Source: Chionis minor
Lineage: Eukaryota; Chordata; Aves; Charadriiformes; Chionididae
Direction of reading: 5' to 3'
Length of the DNA stretch: 64,000 nucleotides
NCBI GenBank assembly: GCA_013398295.1
Contig: VZSF01009050.1
Location: 186,001-250,000 of the forward strand
In this document: positions 24,001 through 35,600 of the stretch, one piece after another
How positions within the stretch are numbered: position 1 is the stretch's first letter
Layout of the letters: the number at the start of each line of letters is the position of its first letter
Program-made: the position numbers and the translations under genes
Notes under the pieces: generated by a model
The model's database searches: none
Told to the model about the DNA's origin: nothing
What the model saw: only the letters and a program-made list of their open reading frames with translations

Positions 24001-27000
24001 GAGTGGCTTCCATCACTTACCTTGCTGTCTTAAATGGCCTTTCTGAACCCTTTTGTCACCAGATCTGTCACCAGATACCAGATACCCAAGTTTTCACCTG
24101 TATATTTTAACTTTAGTATTTATTTTCTTGTAAATTAATTCCTTTATTTTTAAGACCAGATTAACATCTGCCAATTTGTGACACCTGCATGTCTGATGCT
24201 CCGAAGAGCAGTTCTTTGCCAAGGGCTCTGTCAGTAAAGGCTCCTTCAAAAGCATCAAAATGACTTGAGAAGCTAGGTCTGCTTGCACATCAAGGCTAAA
24301 TTAAAAAATGTCCCTTTGCAGCTCTGCTTGCTGAGTATGTGCTTCGTCCCAGAGGTGCCTCCTCTCCGTACCTGACAGTTGTTACATTCACGATGGCCCA
24401 TATGGAACAACTTTAATAATCGGTGTTAATCCCAGCCTACCCAGGGTTTAGGTAAACCACGTGCGTCTGATAGCCATGCTATGGGCCAAGGGAGAATTTA
24501 TCCTGCTGAAATTCGGGGAAGGGGTTTGAGACAGAAAGAGATGCTCATGTGGACTGAGGAAAGAACCATATACACACTCAGACACCATTTGTGATCTGAA
24601 GTGCTTCCTGAGGGAGGCTTATTCTTGGTAATCCTTGGTACATGAAATGCTTCCTTTCTCTGCAGTATGCTCCCAGGAATGATGCGTACAAACAGGTCTG
24701 TGTCTAAGTAGCTGTTGTTCCAAGCTCTTTTCCCTGATAACAAGAGTCTTCAAGGTATTGCTTGTACAACAAAGAGCAAATATCTTGTGAGATTTCTTGG
24801 AGAAAAGTTCTAGGCCATTCTAGGGGTTTCCATTTACCCTGCAGTTTCTTCAAGATAGGACAGAAACGTGGGTCAGCAGTATCGGACACAGTAGTAGGAA
24901 TGTGGCATTCTTACTTTGCCTGTGATTCAGAGAAGGTCATCTGTCAGACAAACAAATGCTGCATCTGAACCGTGACCTAGCTTGAGGAGATCCAGGCAAT
25001 TAATAGATAATATTATGAACATTTTTCTGCTCAAAATCCTGACCTGGTTGATAAGAAAAGAGACCTTGGAAGCTGCATTCACAGTCCTGCTTCGTTCTCA
25101 CTGTACTTCTGCCTCTGATGTGGACTGCAGTTTTGTAAAATGTAGGGCTACAGATGGATTTCCTTCTGAGACAAGTTGCCTGGTTATCTTCTGTCTCTCC
25201 AGCAGGGGCAGGAGCTGGCATTCCCTGCTCTGGACAGCCAGCCAAGGCAGCTGTCTCTTAGGAGTTTTAGCCAAGCCAGTTGTGATAGCATGGTGGAGGA
25301 TGCTGTGCTTGGGGGTTTTGTTCCTGGAGCCCTCTGTAAGGATGCTCTTGTCTCTCTTGGCCAAGACTGCTGTGTCCATGAGGCCAACTGGGTTCTTTAT
25401 GGGGTGGATAAATCTGAGAGGGCCAAAATTTCCTCTGTCCTTGTGCTAGAGGAGAGAGAAGCTATGCCTTTATCTCAGCAGTGACTGTCATGAAGATACA
25501 CCCTGCATCCAAGTGTGGCTATAACCAGTTGCCTTTTCAGCTACATGAGTTTTCCATCCTGTTTTTTCCATCTTCCTTGGCAATCCATATGGAGGGGGTA
25601 GGTGCATTGGAGCCAGCACCTCTGCCCTGAGCTGACTGCCTGGCCTCCCGTCCAGCACTGTGCTACAGCCCCCGCGTTGCTGCCGGTCTGTCCTGAGCCC
25701 TGCCGCACCCTGGAGTCATTTGATGGGCTCCTGCTGTGCTTGCCGGAGGTTGCAGGGCCCTGGGCTGGCCCGTGCTCAGTGCTGGGATTTTTGGAGCACA
25801 TTTGCAAGGAATCTTGCCACTGTATTCCGCCTGTGCCCTGGGCTGTGGCTGCCCGACGCCTTGGGGGGGTCGGCTGGCTACCGCTCCCCTTCCCCTTTGC
25901 TGCTGGCGGGGGGTTTCCTCCACGGCTGGAGGCAGCGGGCAGAGGGCGATTATCGGAGCTACATAAAAGCTGTTTCCCTGTAATGGGCTGCACTCCCAGT
26001 GCTGTGACAAACTACCCAGCTGCTCTGGCTCCCTCCCTCCCACCGCCTTTCTCTTTCATCCCATTACTCCCTCCTTGCTTCTCTTGCTCTCTCGTCCTCT
26101 TTCACAGCTTCCTTTGTCCCCTTTTGGCTTGCTTTTGCCCTTGCTGCACAAAGGGGAGGAGAGCAGGGAAACAGACAGGGCAGAGGCTTGCTTGTTACAG
26201 CAGAAGCTTTAAAGCTGGTGTGCAAAACGCAGCACAATAGTGTGGGAGAATTCATGCGTGCTCATGGATGTTATTTTCTGCCTATGTATTTGCGAGTGCT
26301 TTTGAGCAGGCAGTATGTTGGGGGAAGCTCACGCTTCTGGTGTCAGTTACACTTGCCTGTGCGCCCCCACCTAGGAGAATGTGTGCGTGTGTGCATCATG
26401 TGTGCATCAATGTTTGCACATTGTGCCTTCTCCACACGCTCTGGTAGGCCCATGTTTCATGCACTTGCAGCTCCGCACCCAGTCTGTCCCATGACGCATT
26501 CCCAAATGCGAGACACTTGCCCTGTCCCGTGATGTGACACAGCACTGCTTTGCACAGAGGGCAAAGATAGACACTAAATGGGGTGGGTATGTGGGGGTGT
26601 GTGGTGTTCATGCATGTTTGTGGTGGTGTTCCTTTATGCCACGTACTTCTAGGCTTTTGGTGGAGTCCCTCACCACGGATCTTGGGCAGATTGAGGTCTG
26701 CAGACACAGGGTTTGACCTTCAATGACTTCTGCCACAGAAGCCAGAGGAATTAGGAGCCTCCATGCAGACAGGTGCCAGGCATTAGCAGGAGATGGGTGT
26801 GGAGTTATTTTTTTGTCATTGATTTGCTTAGATTTTATTAATGTATCAGGGTAAACTTATCTGAAGTTTATTAAAGAATATTGAATATAGCTGTGTCCTT
26901 GGCAAGAGGCTTTTCTAGTGAGAGTAATAAAGGCAGAATAAATCATTGTCACTGAAGGATGTGGTGGCTGTTCTTGAGAGGCACAATGAACCTCAGGAGC

Positions 27001-27777
27001 TGAAATCCAAACCAGGGAAGTGGTTGGTGATGGGTTTTGTCATTTGGTGTATGTATTTTGGCCAACGTGAACAAAGTTGGCAAGTCTAATTCTTAGTTTC
27101 TAAAGCCATTGTCACTGCAGACTTTGTTGGCAATGTGAGCAGTAAGAGCAAGACCTGGCTGTACTGAAGGGATGTAATTTCCCCTTGTGGTGTGTCAGGG
27201 AGAGCTGAGGAGGATGGAGGAGATACTTGTCCTCCTCACTACCAGTTAGACATCTGTCGTTATGACTTTTAACAGGGGGTTCTTCCAAGTTCCTGGAAGT
27301 TTCTGGGATGATATTTGCGGTTTTCTTCTCACTTTAATTCATCATGCTCACACTAAGAGTCTAACATGCATGGTTGTGGTCCTGACTTTTGTCTTTTGAC
27401 AAGGGGTTCCCAAATTGTGCATTGTAGTGGGGGATCACAGTGGCAAACTAATGCTGCCCTATGGCTGGACATCTTATTTTGTGCAAGGATGTAGCCCTGG
27501 ACAGAGCCAAAAACTAACGTGCTGTCACTGATCATGGTGCCTTGCAAACAAAAGTTGAAGCCCCTTATAGTCAGGAGCATCTTGTCCTGGTCTGGTTCAG
27601 CCCCCTAAATCAAACCAGAGTCCTAGTACTTAGCTGACACATTAGATTATGATGCTCAAAATCAAGAAAAGAAATCCCTGGTCTACTTAAATACCGGACA
27701 AATAAAAAGAATGTATGTGGGCATGTGCATGTAACAGACTGCAAAAGGCCTTTGCTGATGTTCTGGTCTCTCCGTAG

Positions 27778-27981
27778 GTGCACCTGCGCTCTGCTGAGCG
27801 CCTCCGAGAGCTGTGCTGCGCCAACCGAGGCACCTTCATCAAGGTGGGACAGCACCTGGGAGCGCTTGACTACCTGCTGCCTGAGGAGTACACCCGCACC
27901 CTCAAAGTGCTGCACAGCCAGGCTCCGCAGAGCACCAGGCAGGAGATTGAGCAAGTTATCCGTGAGGATCTGGGCAAAGAG
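27778..27981 (+). CDS. ADCK1: ADCK1 coding exon with the KxGQ motif (68 codons)
   Basis: The 204-base exon follows a TCTCTCCGTAG acceptor and ends GAG|GTAGGG, phase 0 on both sides. It encodes 68 residues from VHLRSAERLRELCCANRG to QVIREDLGKE. It carries the family-defining KxGQ motif as KVGQ (27841-27852) within FIKVGQHLGALDYLLPEEY. In UbiB/ADCK proteins this N-terminal extension folds over the active site and restrains ordinary protein kinase activity. The LPEEY and KVLHSQAPQS stretches are near-identical to mammalian ADCK1, which separates it from ADCK2, ADCK5 and COQ8. The exon is more GC- and CpG-rich than the flanking introns. It lies alone between introns of about 24 kb on each side. 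If the intron were retained, the frame would stop 17 codons later, at 28032. Confidence 0.97.
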
Positions 27982-29547
27982 GTAGGGGGAGCCATAGCCG
28001 GTGTTTGCTTCTCGGGCCTCAGCAAGCCATGAGCAGCTAGAGGAAAGAAAACAGGAGCAAGGATGTCCTTGGTGGTTCTCAGCTGCAAGAGATACCAAGG
28101 AGAGATATCTCCTCCTTGCCCCTGGGAGAATGCTGTGCAAATATTCCCTGTCCATTGATGGACATTATGGGCAAGCATTAGGGAAGGAGAAGATAACAGA
28201 GGATTAAGGGTGTGAAAGCTGCCCGGTGGAAATGGCAGGACTCAGCAGAGCAGCCTACTCTGGAGGTTATGCTAAGACTAACAGGGTTGCTGGAGGTCAG
28301 GATGGAGGGCTGTCTGCCGCACTGAGGAGTGGGAGCTGGAGGTATTGATGTTCAGGACAAAGATATATTAGCAGAGCTCTGTGAGGGACGACTGCTCTCC
28401 CCTGACTGCACTAGACAAATTCCAGCTAGCCCTGACAGCCCTTTACTTTCCTAAGCCCCTAATTAACCCCCAAAGAAAATAATAGCATAAATCACTTTTG
28501 GTGCTTGCAGTCATGTATCGCGGTAGCCCGGGAGTCTGTGTCACCACTAACCCTCAGCAGCCCGCAGCACTGAGATCAGAGGTAGGTGCCTCTGTTCATT
28601 ATACATAAGGGAAGTAACCGCGGTGTTTAGAGAGGGTGTTCTGCTACTTTGCATCTTGCCCCTTACAAGAGGTCCCCTCACACTTCAGCCCAGCTTGAGG
28701 AGAGGCATTTCAAGGATCACAGCTGACGTGGTGAGAGGGAAGCAGGAGGTAACAGTGTACAAAGGCAATGGTAGAGAAGGTGCATGTGAGGGGGTGGAAG
28801 ACAGGAGATTAAAGAAGGGTCTCAGCACGTAGAGCTCATTGCTCATATATAGAGGTTTGTGGGGCTGTTTTAGGTTGTTCTGGGCTGTCTGACTGTGTGG
28901 TAATGTGGCATAGGGGAAACACAAGAGTGTAAGTGAAGTATTTGCACCTAGTGGGTATGTTATGGGCAGATTTGGATGGAGTGGGTCTGCCTATGTGTAG
29001 TTTAAGAGTCTAGGTATTGTCTAGTCAGGAATGACAATTCATATTTCCCTGCAGGAAATGGCAGGGTTGATGTCAGCCTCTGATCTGCAAGATGCTCCCT
29101 CTCTACGCACTGCATCCTTGTAGCAGGGCTGGTACCAGCTGTGTTTCATAGCTCAGTGGATATATGGAGCGGAGCAGGGCAGGCTGGCTGCTCCCTACAG
29201 ACACCTGCTGCTCCATGGGCCTCTATCTGGCAATCTCCCCTCCGCAGGAGCCACGGAAAGCCACCCGGAGGTTAGCCCCCATTAAATTACCACAGCAGCC
29301 ACCTCTGGCTCAGTTTGTGTGGCGTCTCGCAGAGACCAAGGCAGGTGTGCAAAGGTGGGCCCTTTTCTCTTCTCTCAAGTGCGTGCTCAGCTGCCTCTGA
29401 TATGTCCTGGTTTCTTTCAGTTTTTTGGGAATTAGACGAGCCTTCCATGCCTCATTGACTTCCAGTGAGGCAGCTCGAATCCAGCATCCACAGCAGCCTT
29501 CCCTCTTAGCATTCACTTCACCCTCATGGGCAGTGCTGTGCGATATT

Positions 29548-29660
29548 TAAAGAGACAGAGAGGGAGAAAAGAAAAGGTAGAAATGGGAAGAAACGCATAG
29601 AGAGGAAATGTTAATGAGAGAAGGAGAGCAATGATAAAAGAGAGAAATGAAGAGAATGAC
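29548..29660. repeat. Purine-rich tract
   Basis: On the + strand this stretch is almost entirely A and G, with units such as AGAGAGGGAGAAAAGAAAAGG. It is irregular, not a perfect microsatellite. Such tracts can take up unusual DNA structures, but nothing here shows a function. Confidence 0.7.
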
Positions 29661-32600
29661 ACATATCAAATAAAGGAGCTGGTGGAACTGGGCAGTATTA
29701 AAAGCAGAGGTAAATGCCCATTTCCATTAGTTACAAAGTACCCAATCAAGGTATTTAAAAGCAAAAACGATTTGGGGAACCTAATGCACCAAAGTTGTCT
29801 TTGCTGATGCCCAGAGAATTTAATAGGGTTACTTCAGGAACAAATTTAATTTCAGTGTAGCTACATCCTCAGTACATCCTAAATACTATATACTTAGCTG
29901 AAATATAGATGGCAGAATGGCAAGGTGGAGTGTCAGAGCGGAAGGGAGTGCAAAGGGGGATCCTGAAACTTTCCCCCTTGGGGCCAGCATCACACCTGGG
30001 AACTTGCAAATGAATTCAAATAGAAGAGAAATTGACAGTGAGGGAACCTTCCCAGGGGGCCTAGGTGTAACCCTGCTGCTCTCAAATTCAGTGGTAGGAC
30101 TTCCAGTTCCCCCACAAGGTGCAAGAGCAGGCTTCTCGGATGAATCTTAAGTGTAGGCAAGAAGTAATTACATACAGTTTGGATCAGTGCAGAACAAATG
30201 GGGGAAACAGCAACTGGAAGTACAGAGATACCTAGGGAGGAATGTGACAAGCTGACAAATTAGGCTAGAGCTTGCAAAAGGGCATGAAGATCAAAAAAAG
30301 CCAATTTTGTGTATAGAAGTATTGTATCTTTAGTCAATTAGAAATAGCCTGTCTTCTGATGTGACCTACTCCTGAGAATCTTATCAGACTCCCGGGTGTT
30401 TGACAAATGGAGTGGTTTTGTGGGAAGACTGGTGTAAATGGAGAGCATGCCAATGGGACTGATCTTTGAGCAAAGGCAGAAGGCTTGTGAGGTGGCTTTA
30501 CAAGCAGTTCAACATGGCTCTGTTGTCACCACCCAGACTTGCGTGATACTGCTGATGGGGAAACTCCCATTCTAGGCCAGCATCATGGCTGGAGGCTGGG
30601 ACCTGCAGCATGTAGCTCTGCTGCATGAGGTAATATACTGATTTAAAGGCAAATGGCATGTATGATGATTGGACACAAAAGGAGAGGCATCATATATGCT
30701 GACTAGTGGGTTGCCCTGTCAAACCCTGTTTTAAGTCTAGGGTGAATCTGTGTACCTACCAGGGATCATTGGGATAAAAGTAATCAGTAGTGAGCAGATG
30801 CTGGCTTTCTAATCTTAGCCATAGTGGTTTGGCCAAGTGATGGTGGGAGGTGATCATTCCCTTGAGTGCTGTATGCAAGAGGTTGGGGTGGGATTCTCAG
30901 AACAGCATGAGCAGTAGCAGTGGGAGAGGATGCACAAAGAAATCTTTACGACGACTCCTGGAAATGCTCACCAGCAAGATCATAGAGTAAGAGTCTTTTG
31001 GCGAGATGGTGGAGTTACCACAGGAAGGGCTTATTCTGGATGGGTGCCTTGGGTCAGTTGGGAAAAGCTGTGTGCATAAGAATGGGTGATGAGGTATGAA
31101 TGAAGGAGTCTCTCCTACCTCTGTTCACATTTTCCCTGCTTGAACAAGGTTATGAAAGTGAAAAGGTGTCAGGCGTGGAAAATGAATGCGAAATGAGTAT
31201 GTTCCCTACCCCACAATTGTCATTTTCTCTGCAGGGCTATTAATGACACAGGGAAACATAGCTGGTTCAGCTAAGCTCTCTCACTCAACAAGGTGCATGC
31301 AGAGCAGAGCCAGGCAACTTCTGCTGAAATTTGAACACCAGAGATTTAGGGAGAAAGACTGGTGAGAGGCTCTGGAACATGAATCTTTTGGAGTGGCTGC
31401 ACCTTAAAAGTGCAAAATCATTGTACTTAAAAACTAGAAATGATGGAAGAAATGTTTTGCCAGCACTGGGATTAGGGCCATTTCCTCCTGCTGGCAGATC
31501 TGTTGAAAGAGACTGGCTTGTGGCCCTGGGATATAGGGATACTGAAGAGGTAATGCTAGTTTGGTCCCAGAGCAGAGGTGCAGAACCCAGGGCAACTCTG
31601 AGTTTGGCCAAGCCAGTTCCACCTGACAGCCGTTTGGTGTCTGTCAGAAAGACTTTTCCTGTAGGTCTTTCTGTGTGTTATTTCCATGGACAAGGTACTC
31701 AGAGGAGCTTATCACTCGCTCATTGCTAATACTGATGGGGCTGTTGTGAAACTCTCCCCTTTCAAAAGTACATCTGCTTCTCTCTACTCTGATCAAGGCC
31801 ATTCCAGAGCATCCCTTCTCGTAAGACTGAGTGGCTGCAGAATGACTTGGCAGCTTTTACAACCCTGCTATTCCAAATATCATTGGTGTCTTTCTGTTGT
31901 CTGGCTCCAGTACTTTCCAGTGCAGTTCTAATATGACTCTGTGGGTCTTGCTTCTCTGCCACTGTGCAGTGACAATGAGTTTAAATGCTGTGACATCTCC
32001 TGACTTCACTGTGCACCCCTGTCTATGCCAACACACTCTTTTACCTGTTTCTAGTCCTAAAATGCCTCCTGGTTTGCAGTCACCTATCTGATCTGTACAT
32101 CCCAGTAGGCCACAGCATAGCTCTACCCACTCAGCACCACTGTAATCCCTCTCCTGTGTACAGCAAGATGTCACTTTCCAGAGCCCATTGCTCATCAGCT
32201 TCCAGCCCATCCTTACTCACTGGCATTTTGTAATCAGCTTTCTGACCTTTTCCCCAAGACTGCTTATTCTCCCCCTCAGTGTGTTTGTGTACTAAATACT
32301 CTACCCAGGCTTTTAGTCATGTTGGAGGTAATTTTTCTTGGTGGGACACATTCCTTCCCTACCCATCTCACCACGGTCCCTTTAGAAATACCTCAGTTCT
32401 TCCACCTATGCTCCTTTCTGGCAGGTTCCCATCAAGCTGATCCTCTAGTCCCTGCTCCTGTGTCTGGTCTGAGGTTGTACAACTGCAAGTTAGGACAAGG
32501 ATAACGTTAGCATCCCCATGAGGCCAGCATGGTCTGTTAGGGTCTCTCCCACAGGTGCTCTGTGTCCAGGCTGCATCTTTGCCTGGGGGGCGAGGGTCTG

Positions 32601-35600
32601 GCACAGGGCACAGAGCCAGCCTCGCCTGCCATAGGAGTCAGGGTCTCTCCTTCCTCCTTGCCCCTTGACTTATCCTCACGTCTCTGGCCTCTTGCTAACA
32701 GTTGTTGAAGCTGTCACAGAGATGAGAGGAAATTGCTGAATCTGAGCCGTTTCAGATGCTATTAATTGAGGGGTCCCAAGAAATCCTGACCAGCTCTCTG
32801 CTTGGACCCCAGGTCTCCACATCTGCACAGACACTTACACCATTGCTGCTGAGTTTGCTGCACTCCAGAAAGGCTGAGGGGCAAAAAAGGCTCCATAGGG
32901 AGAGCACACCAGTGATTGAATGTGTTGCTTCCAGGGCTTGCTTTGTTCAAAGCTGTGAGAAAGGTCTGGGGCGAGCCCAGAGGTGGAGGCTTCTCTCTGC
33001 TGAAGCCAAATCATATGAAGGGCTTAAATTGATGGAAAGACAGTCATTTGGAAGGATGTCAGTCCAGCTCTGCTTTGTGGGAGTGCAGGTAATGGGAAGT
33101 AGTTTCTAATTGCTTGATCAGCCAGCACCTCCAAGGAGACCATCCTTTTCATCCACAGTTAATTGCAGCTTTTACCTGTTGTTCAAGGACTATTTTGCCA
33201 TTTGCAAGAAGCCTCCTGCAGCCGTACAATAATGGAGCTTGCTGATTGAGCAGGGCAGGATACGTCAGCGAGTTGACTGTGATTTGTAAGCAACACACGT
33301 GTGGTAGAGGAACCTCCTGTGCTGGGGTTTGTAAAGCAGGATGCATTTTTACAGATACTGATGCTTGGGGGACCCAGCCTTTGCTAAAATGGCTTTGCTC
33401 TCCTTGGATTCCTATCCTTTTACCTGGCATAGCACCAAGGCTGTGCAGTAAGGAACAGATACTCCTCGTCTGAGAAGTCACTGTTCCTGCAGCAAAACCG
33501 TGGCTAAGAAGGATGCTCCCCTTTGTCCCTCTACCTTAAATTGCTCCAGAGGTCCCCAAAGTGTTTTCTAGATCGGGTACATGAGCTTTATTCATCCACT
33601 GTTGAAATGTACCCATATACCCCTGGGAGCATGGTCACTGCAATGATGTGCAGCAATGTCACACGGCCATTTGACAGGAGGAATCATATGCCCATATGAA
33701 CCTGCCATGGGAAAGATTCAGAATGAGACCACAGCAGGGTGCTAATCCCCACAGCAAGAGACTTCCTGCACTCAAACTGTTGGAGTCCGAGAAAAGACAG
33801 AGGGAACAGAAGAGACTCCTCTTTTTACTCCTACTTCTGTCTGCACTCTTGGTATAGCATGGCAGTCTTTGCTGTGCCAGTGAAAGGGAGAAGGACAGAC
33901 TGATTCCCTTCCTTCTGAAACTCTTGGTAAGCATTTTAAGCTCTGGTGAGACATGTGCTTACTTCTGATTTGCAGAGCCATTGAAGCAGTGCTCAGCCCT
34001 GTGGGAGAGCAGCTAGGCCTTCTATAAGCTGTTGGGTATTACCCTGCATGTCCTACAGCGTCCAAGTTGTTCCCAAGGGAATATGAGCCACTTTCTGTAG
34101 CTGGCACCATATGTTGTGCTAGAGAAGGTTCATTTACTCTGCTAGATCACAAGGTCTTCAGGTCACGATGCTGCAGATCCTGTTATGTCCCCAGAAAACC
34201 TCTTCCCAGGCTGGCAGTGTTGTCTAACCCATCCAGGATGCTAGGACACGTGCCTGCTTCCTCCGGTGTTGCACAACCTTGTGGTCGAGTCTTCTGCCCA
34301 AAAGCACTGATGCGTGGCACAGCCAGTGTGCGGCTGCTCTCATGGTTGCTTGGGGCTGTGGGACTGATGCTGAATGGCTCTGTGGAATAGCTGGGTCTCC
34401 CATAGCTTGTGACCCTGGTTCTGTCCTTAAGTACCCCACTCCGGCTATGCTGTGCTGGGGTACTCTGTGAAGCTGGCCCTTGCGTACATCACTAACAGAC
34501 ACGGGGAGACTAGATGTAGGTCAGCAAGGGCCTCTTCTGCCTGCTACGGGTGTTACGTCCATCACAGGAAATCTCTTCCTGCAGGACGTTACTCACCCTC
34601 CATCGCCCACCAGAGCGGAGGCTGGGCTGTGGTGTTACTGGCATTACTCTGACTGTGTGAGGGGCTGGGAAGTGGGATGGGAGGATTTGGCCCTTCTCCC
34701 ACCCCTCTGAGCCTCTCTCAGTAGGCTCGTCAGGGCTTCCAAGCAGCCGTCAATACAAAACACATTTGTATTAAAACTGTAATGAGGAATAAAAAAAGTC
34801 ACATTTTTTTCAATAACTCGGGATATAAAAAAGAGATTTTTATCAATTATGAAAAGGATTTTGGCCATAAAAAGGTAATGTAAAGAGTCTGAGATGGATG
34901 GCAAATAGCATTAATGTCACCCAGGACAAATGGGCCCGCATTACTCAAGTGAAAGGCAGGAGTGGCTGCCTGTGCCGGTCCCGCTGCTGCTGCAGCCTCT
35001 GCCATGCTCTCCCTGCCCTGGCTCTGGTAAGAGGTCCCAGCCGCCAGCAGATCTCAGTGTGGCTGCCTCTGCACCGAGTCCTTGTGCCGGCAGTAGCTGT
35101 CCGGAACTGCTGCTGCACTGCCAAGGGCAGATGGGGAAAGCAAACAGGGAGCTTTGTGTGGCTCCGGTGCTCCACCTTAATTTGTCCCTCATGTCCCCGC
35201 TCACTGTGTTTGCTAGCTCTGGTGTTACTGACCTTTAGTGTCACACCAAGGACAGCACAGTGTCATTGCTAGGGCGTCATTGGGACAGGGTACTCCTTCC
35301 TTCCGTGGGTTTTCTCTCCACTCACAGCTCCTGGGAGAGGATCTGGCAGAGTCCTGCTCGTGGCAGCTGCTTCCTGGGTGCTCTAAGCCCCATTGCCTAA
35401 GAGAGGGAATGTTTTGTGCATAGATTAGAGGATAATCTCCTTTGGCTTCCTTCAAGTTAATAAGATCTACAATACAGGAGGTTGGACGGTGAATTTTCTG
35501 AAGGGTTTCTTGGAGGGCCTTCTGCAAAGAAGTGAAAGAGTTGAGATCAGAAAATGCAACAGGGAGTGGCCCGGTAAGGAGTAGTTCTGATCTGCATACT

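Larger units (their letters stand above)
3546..27777 (+). other. ADCK1: ADCK1 intron, 24.2 kb
   Basis: The intron runs from the donor GTAGGT to the acceptor TCTCTCCGTAG. Its supported contents are a hairpin and tandem-repeat cluster (10319-10421), a solo LTR (17633-18343) and an antisense CR1 remnant (22140-24000). It also has a T/C-rich run near 10500-10535, a GC-rich block near 25590-26050 and AT-rich segments that could be conserved elements (12730-12990 and 19380-19530). The rest (about 3.5-10 kb, 11-17 kb, 18.4-22 kb and 24-27.7 kb) is unique-looking sequence. Long open frames in it, for example 13190-13807 (+) and 10923-11615 (-), show no domain I recognise and no convincing exon borders. 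No tRNA or other RNA gene was seen. Confidence 0.85.

Noticed and set aside
25602..26240. 212-codon open frame, cysteine- and proline-rich
   Set aside because: Composition follows the local GC and pyrimidine bias, overlapping frames are also open, and no domain is seen.
31331..31729. 132-codon open frame on the plus strand
   Set aside because: It has no domain, no convincing splice or promoter context, and an equally open frame on the other strand.
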